Assembly: GCF_902459805.1 (NCBI RefSeq)
Contig: NZ_CABPST010000010.1
Coordinates: 1 to 64,000, forward strand
Reading direction: 5' to 3'
Length of the DNA: 64,000 nt
DNA from: Pandoraea bronchicola
Lineage (GTDB): Bacteria > Pseudomonadota > Gammaproteobacteria > Burkholderiales > Burkholderiaceae
Below, one piece after another: positions 8,830 through 17,766 of the stretch. A program made the position numbers and the translations under genes. Position 1 is the stretch's first letter; each line of letters opens with the position of its first letter. The notes below the pieces were generated by a model, which saw only the letters and a program-made list of their open reading frames with translations, was not told the DNA's origin and searched no databases.

Positions 8830-11800
8830 ATGGCAAGTGATGAACGAAATCGACAATCTAAGCCCCCGAAGCCGAAAGTGACGGCGCCGGGGCATACGCG
8901 TGCCCAATCCACGGCCACTGCGTCAACTCTGCAGGCCGCCAAGGGCGCCCCCAAATCCTCGGTCTCGGGCAACGCCCGTGGCCAGAACCCCGCGGGCGGA
9001 CGCCGTCTGACGGCCGCCGAGCGCGATGCGCGCGACGCCGAACGCCTGGCTGCCCGGCAGGCGGCGGCCAACCGCGTTCCCGAAATCCACTTCCCCGAAG
9101 CGCTGCCGGTCTCTGGCCGCCGCGAGGAGATCGCACGCGCCATCGCGGGCCACCAGGTCGTGATCGTGAGCGGCGAGACCGGCTCGGGCAAGACCACACA
9201 GCTTCCCAAAATATGCCTGGCGCTCGGGCGCGGACTCGGCGCCGGCGGCACCGGCCTGATCGGCCACACCCAACCGCGCCGGATCGCCGCGTCTGCCACT
9301 GCGCGCCGGATCGCCGATGAACTGAACACGCCGCTCGGTGAGATCGTTGGCTTCAAGGTGCGTTTCAACGACACGCTGTCGAACGGCGCGTCCGTCAAAT
9401 TGATGACCGACGGCATTCTGCTCGCCGAGACGCAGACCGATCCGCTGTTGCGCGCGTACGACACCATCATCATCGACGAGGCGCACGAGCGCAGTCTGAA
9501 CATCGACTTTCTGCTCGGCTACCTCAAGCAATTGCTGCCGCGTCGCCCCGATCTGAAGGTCATTATCACGTCGGCCACCATCGACGCGGATCGCTTCGCC
9601 CGCCACTTCGGCACCGGCGAGGGCGATGATCTGCGCCCGGCGCCCGTCATCGAGGTGAGCGGCCGCCTATACCCGGTGGAAGTGCGTTACCGGCCGATTC
9701 AGGATGACGTGCGCATCGCCAACGCCGAAGGGCGTGAGGGCAGCCGTGCCAGCGCTCGTGACCGCGAACGCGATCTCATGGACGGCATCGTCGATGCCGT
9801 CGACGAACTTTGCCGCGAAGGCTCTGGTGACGTGCTTGTGTTCCTGCCCGGCGAGCGCGAAATCCGCGAAGCAGCCGAGGCGCTGCGCAAGCACCACCCG
9901 CCGCACACCGAAATTCTGCCGCTCTTCGCCCGGCTCTCGGCGACCGATCAGGAGCGCGTGTTCAAGCCGTCCAACGCGCGTCGCATCGTGCTGGCAACGA
10001 ACGTGGCGGAAACGTCGCTCACGGTGCCGGGCATTCGCTACGTGGTCGATGCAGGGACGGCACGCGTCAAACGCTATTCCTACCGCAACAAAGTCGAGCA
10101 ACTGCAAATCGAGTCGATTTCGCAGGCGGCCGCCAACCAGCGGGCAGGGCGCTGCGGCCGTGTGGCCGACGGCGTATGCATTCGCCTGTACGACGAGACC
10201 GACTTTCAGGCGCGGGCGCGCTTCACCGACCCGGAAATCCTGCGCTCGTCGCTCGCCGCCGTCATTTTGCGCATGCAGTCGCTGCGGCTCGCGAAGGTCG
10301 AGGAATTCCCGTTCATCGAGCCGCCGCCCGGCCGTGCCATTGCCGACGGCTATCAACTGCTCAACGAACTGGGCGCTGTCGACGACACCAACCAGCTCAC
10401 GCCGCTGGGGCGCGAACTGGCGCGTCTGCCGCTCGACCCCCGCGTGGGGCGCATGATCCTCGCCGCGCGCGACCATCAGTCGCTGCGCGAAGTGCTGATC
10501 ATTGCGAGCGCGCTGGCCGTACAAGACCCGCGCGACCGGCCCATCGAGGCACAGGACGCCGCCGATAACGCCCATCGCAAGTTCGCCGACGAGAAGTCCG
10601 AATTCCTCTCGTGGCTCAAGATCTGGCAGTGGTTCGAAGAGGCGATTGCCCACAAGAAGTCGAACCGTCTGCTGGCGCAGGCGTGCCGCGACAACTTCCT
10701 GTCGCAGTTGCGTCTGCGCGAATGGCGCGATGTTCACAGCCAGTTGCTCACCGTCGTGCGCGAGCAGGGCTGGCGCATCAACGAATCGGAGGCGACCTAC
10801 GAACAGTTGCACCTGGCACTGCTCGCGGGGCTGCTCGGCAACATCGGCTGCAAGGCCGACGACGATCCGCATTTCCTCGGCGCACACGGCATCAAGTTCC
10901 ACATCTGGCCCGGGTCGTCGCTCGTGAAGAAGGCCGGGCGCTGGGTGATGGCCGGTGAGCTTGTCGAGACCAGCCGCCTTTACGCGCGGTGCATCGCGCG
11001 CATCGAACCGGAATGGATCGAACGCGTGGGCAAGCACCTCGTGAAAACGTCGCTCTCCGACGCGCATTGGGAAAAGAAGGCTGCGCAAGTTACCGCGTAC
11101 GAACGCGGCACGCTCTACGGCCTGACGATCTACTCGCGCCGCCGCATGAACTTCGGCCCGCGCGATCCGCGCCGCGCCCGCGAGATATTCCTGCGCAGCG
11201 CACTCGTCGAAGGCGAATGGGAGACGAAGCTGCCGTTCTTCGCCCATAACCGCAAGCTGATCGCCGATATCGAACAGCTTGAGCACAAGTCGCGCCGGCA
11301 GGACGTGCTCGTCGACGACGAACTGATCTACGCGTTCTACGACGCCCATGTGCCCGAAGATCTCTACGACGGCACGAGCTTCGAGCATTGGTATCGCGAA
11401 ACGGCCAAGGGCACACCGAAGTTGCTCTACCTCGTGCGCGACGATCTGATGCGTCACGAGGCCGCGGGTGTCACGACGGATCTGTTCCCGAAGAAGACGA
11501 CCATCGCGGGCATCGAAATGGCGCTCACGTATCACTTCGAGCCGGGCTCGCCGCGCGACGGCGTGACGCTCGCCGTGCCGCTTTATGCCCTCAATCAGGT
11601 CGATGCCCGCCGTTGCGAGTGGCTGGTGCCGGGCATGCTCAAGGAAAAGGCGCATCTGCTGATGAAGTCGCTGCCGCAGAAGCTACGGCGTCACTTCGTG
11701 CCGTTGCCGGAGTACGCCGCGGGTTTTCTCGACCGGGCGACATTCGGTCAGGGTGCGCTGCTCGATGCCCTCATGGCCGACGCGCGCGAGTTGACCGGCG

Positions 11801-13002
11801 TCATGCTCAAATCGAGCGACTTCAAACTTGAGATGCTCCCGGCGCACTTGTCGATGAACTTCAAGGTGATCGACGAGCACGGACGGCAGCTCGGCATGGG
11901 ACGCAATCTCGCGCAACTGCGCGCCGAACTCGGCCAGCAGGCGCAGCGCACGTTCCAGCAACTCGCGGCGAAGAGCGGCGCGACGCCGACCGGCGGCTCG
12001 GGCGTTGATGTGCAGGCACGCGGTTCGTCGGCCCCGGCGTCACCAACGTCACGAACGTCTGCGGCGGGCCGTGGCGACGGCAAGGGCGCGGGCAAGGCGG
12101 CGACGCAAGCCTTGCAGGCAACGCCCTCGGGGGCGGCTGTCGAACCCGGCCGTTACGACAACCTGACAACGTGGAGCTTCGGCGAACTGCCGGAGATGCT
12201 CGAGATCCGTCGTGGCGGCCAGACGCTGTTCGGCTACCCGGCGCTGGTTGACCGTGGCGATCACTGCGATCTCGAAGTGTTCGACGACCCGGACGAGGCG
12301 CAACGTCAGCATCGCGCCGGTCTGCGACGGCTCTTCGCGATTCAGTTGCGCGAGCAGGTGAAGTATCTGGAGAAGAATATTCCGGGCCTGCAGCAGATGG
12401 CGATGCAGTACATGAATCTGGGGACGCAGGAGGAACTGAGGGAGCAGATCGTTGATCTGGCGCTCGAGCGTGCGTGCCTCCAGTTGCCGTGGCCGAGCGA
12501 CAATGCGTCGTTCGTCGCGCGTAAGGATGAGGGGCGAGGGCGTCTCACGCTACTCGCGCAGGAGATCGCACGGCTGGCCGGGCAGATTCTCACCGAGTAC
12601 GCCGCGTTGCAGAAGAAGCTGGCGCAAGCCAAGCCGTTTGCGCAGGCATATGCAGATCTGAGCGCGCAATTGCAGCGGCTGGTCGGCAAGCGTTTCCTGA
12701 TCGACACGCCGTATGCCCAACTGGCGCATTTCCCGCGTTATCTGAAGGCGATGACCGGGCGCATCGACAAGCTCAAGGCCGATCCTGCGCGTGACGCGCG
12801 TGCCATGGGCGAGCTCGGACCGCTGCTGCAGAACTGGCAGCGGGCGACGTCGCAACGCCGCGATCATGGCGACGCGCGACTCGAAGAGTTCCGCTGGTTG
12901 CTCGAGGAGTTGCGCGTCTCGCTGTTCGCTCAGGAGTTGCGCACGCCCATGCCGGTATCGGTTAAGCGTCTGCACAAGGTCTGGGAAGCGTTGCAACGCT
13001 GA
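8830..13002 (+). CDS. hrpA: ATP-dependent RNA helicase HrpA (DEAH box)
   Basis: This 1390-residue DEAH/RHA helicase is slightly longer than E. coli HrpA (1300). In E. coli HrpA is linked to mRNA processing and to rescue of stalled or collided ribosomes. Walker A is G115-ETGSGKT-122, the DEAH box is 216-219, and the motif VI-like QRAGRCGR lies near 437-444. After the helicase core come the winged-helix/ratchet region and the long C-terminal region (DUF3418-type) typical of bacterial HrpA. Two low-complexity spots stand out: a basic/Ala-rich N-terminus (1-75) and a Ser/Gly/Ala insert near 1050-1100. No Shine-Dalgarno precedes the ATG, and TATAAT ends 8 bases before it. Confidence 0.96.
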   Translation: MASDERNRQSKPPKPKVTAPGHTRAQSTATASTLQAAKGAPKSSVSGNARGQNPAGGRRLTAAERDARDAERLAARQAAANRVPEIHFPEALPVSGRREEIARAIAGHQVVIVSGETGSGKTTQLPKICLALGRGLGAGGTGLIGHTQPRRIAASATARRIADELNTPLGEIVGFKVRFNDTLSNGASVKLMTDGILLAETQTDPLLRAYDTIIIDEAHERSLNIDFLLGYLKQLLPRRPDLKVIITSATIDADRFARHFGTGEGDDLRPAPVIEVSGRLYPVEVRYRPIQDDVRIANAEGREGSRASARDRERDLMDGIVDAVDELCREGSGDVLVFLPGEREIREAAEALRKHHPPHTEILPLFARLSATDQERVFKPSNARRIVLATNVAETSLTVPGIRYVVDAGTARVKRYSYRNKVEQLQIESISQAAANQRAGRCGRVADGVCIRLYDETDFQARARFTDPEILRSSLAAVILRMQSLRLAKVEEFPFIEPPPGRAIADGYQLLNELGAVDDTNQLTPLGRELARLPLDPRVGRMILAARDHQSLREVLIIASALAVQDPRDRPIEAQDAADNAHRKFADEKSEFLSWLKIWQWFEEAIAHKKSNRLLAQACRDNFLSQLRLREWRDVHSQLLTVVREQGWRINESEATYEQLHLALLAGLLGNIGCKADDDPHFLGAHGIKFHIWPGSSLVKKAGRWVMAGELVETSRLYARCIARIEPEWIERVGKHLVKTSLSDAHWEKKAAQVTAYERGTLYGLTIYSRRRMNFGPRDPRRAREIFLRSALVEGEWETKLPFFAHNRKLIADIEQLEHKSRRQDVLVDDELIYAFYDAHVPEDLYDGTSFEHWYRETAKGTPKLLYLVRDDLMRHEAAGVTTDLFPKKTTIAGIEMALTYHFEPGSPRDGVTLAVPLYALNQVDARRCEWLVPGMLKEKAHLLMKSLPQKLRRHFVPLPEYAAGFLDRATFGQGALLDALMADARELTGVMLKSSDFKLEMLPAHLSMNFKVIDEHGRQLGMGRNLAQLRAELGQQAQRTFQQLAAKSGATPTGGSGVDVQARGSSAPASPTSRTSAAGRGDGKGAGKAATQALQATPSGAAVEPGRYDNLTTWSFGELPEMLEIRRGGQTLFGYPALVDRGDHCDLEVFDDPDEAQRQHRAGLRRLFAIQLREQVKYLEKNIPGLQQMAMQYMNLGTQEELREQIVDLALERACLQLPWPSDNASFVARKDEGRGRLTLLAQEIARLAGQILTEYAALQKKLAQAKPFAQAYADLSAQLQRLVGKRFLIDTPYAQLAHFPRYLKAMTGRIDKLKADPARDARAMGELGPLLQNWQRATSQRRDHGDARLEEFRWLLEELRVSLFAQELRTPMPVSVKRLHKVWEALQR

Positions 13003-13123
13003 CGGGGCCGGATAGGGCGACGCGGGTGAGGCGGGGGATGCAAGGCATGCAAGGCATGCGGGGGATGCTGGCGATACAGGTGTTTCGCTCAACGAGCGAA
13101 GCACCGGAGCGATCGTGGCATCC

Positions 13124-13150
13124 GGCGTCCCCTCCGGACGCCATTTTTTT
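13124..13150 (+). terminator. Rho-independent terminator after hrpA
   Basis: GGCGTCC (13124-13130) pairs with GGACGCC (13136-13142) around the loop CCTCC, followed by ATTTTTTT. It ends hrpA transcription about 120 bases past the stop. The 349-base gap also holds two copies of ATGCAAGGC (from 13038) and a small stem-loop (13084-13100), but no gene. Confidence 0.87.
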
Positions 13151-13351
13151 GTATGCAATCCGAGCGCCGGTTTGCGCTACATCAGGAAGTCCCCGAATAG
13201 CGTTTCGCCAGATCGAAAAAGGTGCGCCGGGGGCGCGTTGGCGGGGCGTTCCCGGCCTACAATATCGAGACTTTTTCGAAGCACCGTCCCCGCGCGCTTC
13301 ATCATCGTTTCAGTCATTTTTCTGCCCATTTTTCTCCCGAGAGACTCTGCA

Positions 13352-14347
13352 ATGCGCAAACTTCTGATCGCTGCCAGTCTGGCTGCCTCCCTGGGTCTGG
13401 CTGCGCTCGCCGGGCCGGCCAGCGCAGCCGCGCCGGCGCCCGACAATGTCGTGGTCGTGCTCAACTCGGCCGATGCCAGCGTCAGCCTGATCGACAAGGC
13501 GACGCAGAAGGTCATCCAGACGTTCCCGGTCGGCAAGGAGCCGCACCACCTGATGGCCACGCCCGACAATCAGTCGCTCATCGTGGCGAATTCGGTGGGC
13601 AATAACCTTGTCTTCCTCGATCCGAAGACGGGGCAGATTCAGCGCAAGATCGAGAACATCGAAGACCCCTACCAGATCGGCTTCTCGCCCGACAAGAAGT
13701 GGTTCGTCGCCAACGCACTGCGCCTGGATCGGGTGGACGTGTACCGCTTCGACGGCAAGAACCTGAACGTCGCGCAGCGCATTCCGCTCAAGAAGATGCC
13801 CAGCCACCTGGTCTTCACGCAGGACAGCAAGCTCGTGTTCATCTCGTTGCAGGAGTCGAACGAGATTGCCGCCATCGATCTGGCCACGCAGAAGGTGCTG
13901 TGGAAACTGAAGGTGGGCGACAGCCCGGCAGGCGTATGGCTCACGCCGGGTGACAAGTATCTGCTCGTGGGCATGACGGGGGCCGACTACGCGGCTGTCG
14001 TCGACTGGCGCAACCAGAAGGTCATCAAGACGATTCCGACGGGCAAGGGCGCGCACAACTTCCGTTCGCTCGCCGATGGCAAGCACGTGCTGATTTCGAA
14101 CCGCGTGTCGAGCACGATCAGCATCATCGATCAGGACGCCCTCACGAACGTGGGCAACATCACCGGACTGCTGCCGGGACCGGACGACATGGAGCTTTCG
14201 GCCGACCGGAAGACCCTGTGGGTGACATTCCGCTGGGCGCGCAAGGTGGGCATCATCGATCTGGCGCAGCGCAAGCTGATCAATACCATTGCGGTGGGAC
14301 GCTCGCCGCACGGGATCTATTTCTACGACCGCGCGCCGGTGCTGTAA
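13352..14347 (+). CDS. secreted YVTN/YncE-type beta-propeller protein
   Basis: The 331-residue product starts with a Sec signal peptide (MRKLLIAASLAASLGLAALA, then GPASAAAPAPD, likely cut after ASA or AAA) and is probably periplasmic. The mature part has about seven repeats of the form NSxxxxVSLID..T.KVI.T.PVGK.PH.., the YVTN beta-propeller repeat, for instance VVVVLNSADASVSLIDKAT, VDWRNQKVIKTIPTGKGAHN and AQRKLINTIAVGRSPHGI. Propellers of this kind act as binding scaffolds; no enzymatic residues can be assigned. I chose ATG 13352 because a longer reading frame from 13115 would run through the hrpA terminator. A possible -10 TACAAT lies at 13258-13263. Confidence 0.88.
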   Translation: MRKLLIAASLAASLGLAALAGPASAAAPAPDNVVVVLNSADASVSLIDKATQKVIQTFPVGKEPHHLMATPDNQSLIVANSVGNNLVFLDPKTGQIQRKIENIEDPYQIGFSPDKKWFVANALRLDRVDVYRFDGKNLNVAQRIPLKKMPSHLVFTQDSKLVFISLQESNEIAAIDLATQKVLWKLKVGDSPAGVWLTPGDKYLLVGMTGADYAAVVDWRNQKVIKTIPTGKGAHNFRSLADGKHVLISNRVSSTISIIDQDALTNVGNITGLLPGPDDMELSADRKTLWVTFRWARKVGIIDLAQRKLINTIAVGRSPHGIYFYDRAPVL

Positions 14348-14378
14348 CATCGGAGCATTGCCGCAAAGGCCCCACTGA

Positions 14379-14401
14379 CCGGGCGTCCTCACGACGCCCG
14401 G
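14379..14401 (+). other. stem-loop without T tract after the beta-propeller gene
   Basis: CCGGGCGTC (14379-14387) pairs perfectly with GACGCCCGG (14393-14401) around CTCAC. No T run follows (GCCCCGTTACATG), so it may slow transcription or protect a 3' end rather than terminate. It ends nine bases before the next start codon. Confidence 0.5.
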
Positions 14402-14410
14402 CCCCGTTAC

Positions 14411-14662
14411 ATGTTCGATTCGCTGGTCGACGGTTTCTCCACCGCCTTCCCGGCGGTGCAGACCGAGATCTACACCCGCATCGTGCCGCCGGTGCTGTTT
14501 GCCACCGGGCCGATGTCGCTCTCCGGCGATGCCTTCGATGGCGTCCCTTTGCTCCTGATCGGCGCGCTCCAGATCGTGCTCATGCGCGTGCTGCTGCGTC
14601 GCCCCAACGCTTCCGATTCCACTTCTCGTACCGACGGCGCCGGCCGTACCGAATCTGCATGA
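14411..14662 (+). CDS. 83-residue membrane protein resembling the N-terminus of sterol desaturase family proteins
   Basis: The product reads MFDSLVDGFSTAFPAVQTEI, continues with IVPPVLFATG and has a hydrophobic helix (VPLLLIGALQIVLMRVLL). From memory, burkholderial sterol desaturase/fatty acid hydroxylase proteins begin with this same layout, but they continue for roughly 250 further residues with His clusters. Here the frame ends at 14662 after a polar tail and no His motifs follow. Its stop overlaps the next start codon (ATGA at 14659-14662), which suggests it is still translated and coupled to the EI24 gene. It is either a truncated remnant kept for coupling or a small membrane protein in its own right. 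No convincing Shine-Dalgarno precedes the ATG. Confidence 0.55.
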   Translation: MFDSLVDGFSTAFPAVQTEIYTRIVPPVLFATGPMSLSGDAFDGVPLLLIGALQIVLMRVLLRRPNASDSTSRTDGAGRTESA

Positions 14663-15588
14663 ACGATATTCTTCGCGCGCTTGGCCGCGCGCTCGTGAGT
14701 CTGTTGCATCCGCGCATGTTGTGGCTCACCGCAATGCCCTTCGTCGTCTCCGGCCTGATCTGGGGCGCCGTGATCTGGTTCGGCTGGGAGCCGTTTACCG
14801 ACTTCCTGCGCGTCTGGCTCGAACAGTGGCAGTTCACCCAGTGGATCTATCGCTTCTTCGGCTATTTCGGCGTGGACAGTGTGCGCATGGCGCTCGCGCC
14901 GTTCATCCTCGTGGCGCTGCTCGTCCCGCTGATCGTCGTGACGGCGCTGCTGCTCATCGCGGGATGGTCGATGCCTGCCGTGCTGCGTCACCTCTCGCGC
15001 CGCCACTTCATTCATCTGGAGGCGCGGCAGGGCGGCTCGTTCTGGGGCAGTCTCGGACAGTCGCTGGGGGCGACGGCGGTTTTTCTGATTGCGGCACTCG
15101 TGACGCTGCCACTGTGGCTCGTGCCGCCGTTCTTCGCCATCGTGCCGCCGCTGTTGTGGGGTTGGCTGACCTATCGCGTGATGACCTATGATGCGCTCGC
15201 GTTTCATGCGAGTGCCGAGGAGCGGCGCCGGATCATGCGCGAGCGCCGTTTGCCGCTGCTGGTGATCGGGGTCGCAACGGGGCTGCTCGGCTCGCTGCCG
15301 ACGCTCTTGTGGGTCTCGTCCGTCATCATGATCGTGCTGTTCCCTGTCATTGCGTTGCTGGCAATCTGGCTCTATGTCGTGATCTTCGTGTTCTCGGCGT
15401 TGTGGTTTGCGCACTACTGTCTGCGCGCGTTGTCGCGCTTGCGCGCGCAGGAGGCCACATGGCACGAGCCGGCGCTCGCCGCGACGGTGCTGCCGGACGC
15501 GGCCATGCTGTCCCCCGAGAGCGAAGACCTGCCGCCCGCATTGCCGCCGCCCGTGCCGGGACCGGGGCGATCGAACGGTTCACCGTGA
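14659..15588 (+). CDS. EI24 domain-containing inner-membrane protein
   Basis: This 309-residue protein has about six hydrophobic segments (near 20-42, 75-102, 135-165, 198-220, 222-250) and matches my memory of burkholderial EI24/CysZ-like proteins (MNDILRALGRALVSLLHPRM). The family includes the sulfate channel CysZ, but the assignment is to the fold and does not show substrate. The tail from about 270 is Pro-rich and polar. The ATG overlaps the previous stop as ATGA, so translation is coupled. In-frame codons reach far upstream, but they lie inside the preceding genes and are not used. Confidence 0.85.
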   Translation: MNDILRALGRALVSLLHPRMLWLTAMPFVVSGLIWGAVIWFGWEPFTDFLRVWLEQWQFTQWIYRFFGYFGVDSVRMALAPFILVALLVPLIVVTALLLIAGWSMPAVLRHLSRRHFIHLEARQGGSFWGSLGQSLGATAVFLIAALVTLPLWLVPPFFAIVPPLLWGWLTYRVMTYDALAFHASAEERRRIMRERRLPLLVIGVATGLLGSLPTLLWVSSVIMIVLFPVIALLAIWLYVVIFVFSALWFAHYCLRALSRLRAQEATWHEPALAATVLPDAAMLSPESEDLPPALPPPVPGPGRSNGSP

Positions 15589-15674
15589 AAGTGGCACAAT
15601 CGCTTCACTGCGCGCTGCCGCCGGGCGGCGCCGCGCGTTTCCCCAGGCTCTGACGACAAGACAAAGGAAGCATC

Positions 15675-16514
15675 ATGGCGGTAGGCATCATCATCATTGG
15701 CGACGAGATCCTCTCGGGACGTCGTCAGGACAAGCATCTGCCCAAGTTCATCGAGTTGCTCACCGAGCGTGGCATGCAACTGGACTGGGCCGAGTACGTG
15801 GGCGACGATCCGGCGCGCATCACGGCAACGCTGCGACGCACGTTCGCCAGCGACGATATCGTTTTCGTGACCGGCGGCATCGGCGCCACGCCCGACGATC
15901 ACACGCGTCAGTGCGCGGCGGCGGCGCTGGGTGTGCCGCTGGTGCTCACGCCGCAAGCCGAAGCCCTCATCATGGAGCGCATTGCCGACACGAGTCCGGA
16001 TGGCCGCGCCGACATGAGCCAGCCCGATAACCGGCATCGTCTCAAGATGGGAGAATTTCCGGCCGGCTCGCGCGTGCTGCCGAACCCGTACAACAAGATT
16101 CCCGGTTTTTCGATCGAGAAGCACCATTTCATGCCCGGTTTCCCGGTCATGGCATGGCCGATGATGGCGTGGGTGCTCGATACGGACTACGCGGCGCTGC
16201 ATCATCTGACGAAACACACCGAGCGATCGATACTGGTGTTCGGGCTCGCAGAGTCGACGCTGACGCCGCTTATGGAGACCATCGAGGCCGAGTACGACGG
16301 CGTGAAGGTGTTCAGTCTGCCCAGCGTGGGCGATGCACAGCGCGGCGACGTTTATGCGCGCCGTCACATCGATCTGGGCGTGAAGGGTGACCCGGCGCAG
16401 GTCGGCGCGGCGTTCGAGCGTCTGATTGCCGGGGTGAACGCACTGGGCGGCGAGATCATTCACCCGGCCGAGGCCGATGCGCAGCGAGAAGGCGTGGTGT
16501 CGTCGGCGAAGTGA
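15675..16514 (+). CDS. CinA-N / MoCF-domain molybdopterin-binding-like protein
   Basis: The 279-residue product carries the MoCF_biosynth fold: GDEILSGRRQDKH at the N-terminus and FVTGGIGATPDDHT near 57-70. The C-terminal deamidase domain of full-length CinA (competence/damage-inducible) is absent, so it is the short COG1058 form; such proteins can act as FAD or ADP-ribose pyrophosphatases, which is known of the family and not shown here. The start is ATG 15675 with AAAGGAAG nine bases upstream. It ends in a terminator shared with the opposing MDR gene. Confidence 0.9.
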   Translation: MAVGIIIIGDEILSGRRQDKHLPKFIELLTERGMQLDWAEYVGDDPARITATLRRTFASDDIVFVTGGIGATPDDHTRQCAAAALGVPLVLTPQAEALIMERIADTSPDGRADMSQPDNRHRLKMGEFPAGSRVLPNPYNKIPGFSIEKHHFMPGFPVMAWPMMAWVLDTDYAALHHLTKHTERSILVFGLAESTLTPLMETIEAEYDGVKVFSLPSVGDAQRGDVYARRHIDLGVKGDPAQVGAAFERLIAGVNALGGEIIHPAEADAQREGVVSSAK

Positions 16515-16537
16515 GCGTCGGGATTCGACGCAAGTAG

Positions 16538-16574
16538 AAACGGCGCTTGCCCATGACGGGCTAGCGCCGTTTTT
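16538..16574. terminator. Rho-independent terminator between convergent genes
   Basis: AAACGGCGCT (16538-16547) pairs with AGCGCCGTTT (16563-16572); an inner GCCC/GGGC stem extends it, and TT follows to 16574. On the minus strand the AAA gives a short T run only, so it works best for the MoCF gene on the plus strand. Confidence 0.83.
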
Positions 16575-16612
16575 CTTTGGCTGAAGCCGATGAAACCTTC
16601 GCCGTGCGTGGC

Positions 16613-17629
16613 TCAGAACCCGGCGAGCACGAGCTTGCCGATCGTGCGCCCGCCTTCGAGCTGCGCATGCGCGCGGCGCAGGTTCGCCGCGTTGATCGGG
16701 CCGATCACTTCACCGACCGTTGTGCGCAGCGTGCCCGCATCGACGAGCCGCGCGACTTCGGTGAGCAGCTTGTGCTGGGCGATCATGTCCGGTGTCTCGT
16801 ACATGGCGCGCGTGAACATGAATTCCCAGACGAACGTCGCGCTCTTGCTCTTGAGCAAGCCGATTTCGAGCGGGCCGGCGTTCTCGACAATCGAGCAGAT
16901 CTTGCCCTGCGGCGCGACGGCTTCGGCCATGGCAGGGAAGTGGGCGTCGGTGTCGTTCAGACACAACACGAAATCCACCTGCGGCATGCCTGCTGCCTTC
17001 AATTGCGCGGGGATGTCCTGATAGTGGTTGATCACGTATTGCGCGCCGAGCTGACGGCACCAGTCGGCCGATTCTGGGCGCGACGCCGTTGCCACGATGC
17101 TCAGGCGAGCCAGGCGCCGTGCGAGCTGAATGGCAATGGAGCCTACGCCACCGGCACCGCCGACTATCAGGATCGACTTGCCTTCGTCGGCGCCGTCAGG
17201 GGCGATGCCGAGGCGGTCGAAGAGGGCTTCCCATGCGGTGATCGTCGTGAGCGGCAGGGCGGCCGCATTCGCGAAGTCGAGCGACGCCGGCATGTGACCG
17301 ACGATGCGTTCGTCCACAAGATGAAATTCGCTGTTCGCGCCCGGGCGGGTAATGCTGCCTGCGTAGTAGACCGGATCGCCGACCTTGAAAAGCGTGACGT
17401 CCGGGCCGATGGCGGCGACGGTGCCCGCCGCATCCCAGCCGAGCACGCGCGGCGTGGCTTCGACTTTGTCTTTAGGCGCGCGGACCTTGGTGTCGACGGG
17501 GTTCACGGAAATCGCTTCAACCTTGACCAACACGTCGCGCCCGGCCGGGGTGGGCGTCGGCAGTTCAATGTCTTCGAGCGATTTGGGGTCGTCAATCGGC
17601 AAGTAACGGGTCAATCCAATGGCTTTCAT
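16613..17629 (-). CDS. MDR-superfamily zinc-type alcohol dehydrogenase-like oxidoreductase
   Basis: This 338-residue protein belongs to the medium-chain dehydrogenase/reductase superfamily, in the quinone-oxidoreductase-like branch. The GroES-like N-terminal half (about 1-130) is followed by the Rossmann motif ILIVGGAGGVGSIAIQLAR (NAD(P)H binding). The structural zinc Cys cluster is not visible, so it is probably a zinc-independent NADPH-dependent quinone or enal reductase. I chose the ATG at 17629 because AGGAG lies eight bases upstream; a longer frame would cross the divergent LysR gene. The divergent regulator suggests induction by a small electrophile or aromatic compound, which is inference. 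Confidence 0.92.
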   Translation of the reverse strand: MKAIGLTRYLPIDDPKSLEDIELPTPTPAGRDVLVKVEAISVNPVDTKVRAPKDKVEATPRVLGWDAAGTVAAIGPDVTLFKVGDPVYYAGSITRPGANSEFHLVDERIVGHMPASLDFANAAALPLTTITAWEALFDRLGIAPDGADEGKSILIVGGAGGVGSIAIQLARRLARLSIVATASRPESADWCRQLGAQYVINHYQDIPAQLKAAGMPQVDFVLCLNDTDAHFPAMAEAVAPQGKICSIVENAGPLEIGLLKSKSATFVWEFMFTRAMYETPDMIAQHKLLTEVARLVDAGTLRTTVGEVIGPINAANLRRAHAQLEGGRTIGKLVLAGF

Positions 17630-17766
17630 CTGTATTCTCCTGAGGTTGCGGCACGCCGTGCGCGGTGATGCGACGACGCACCCAATGCGATAGCGAGAGA
17701 CTACGGCGAGTCGATTGCTTTGATAATTCGCATAATGCAGAAAAGATCTTTTGGAAAATCCGTCAA
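17630..17766. promoter_or_regulatory. divergent control region, MDR gene / LysR gene
   Basis: This 137-base gap separates the two divergent start codons. It holds a perfect 12-bp palindrome AAAAGATCTTTT (17741-17752) and AT-rich near-repeats ATAAT around GATAATTCGCATAATG (17722-17737). On the plus strand CATAAT (17731-17736) could serve as a -10. LysR proteins bind such dyads next to their own gene, but which dyad is bound cannot be told from sequence. Confidence 0.4.

Noticed and set aside
9667-11655. 662-codon minus-strand open frame inside hrpA
   Set aside because: It is fully within the conserved helicase sequence and has no recognisable domain or ribosome binding site.
13035-13070. Short ATGCAAGGC repeats after hrpA as a mobile-element end or attachment site
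   Set aside because: Only two copies, with no inverted repeats, target duplication or recombinase gene.
13115-13351. 79-codon N-terminal extension of the beta-propeller protein
   Set aside because: It runs through the hrpA terminator, and the signal peptide begins at 13352.
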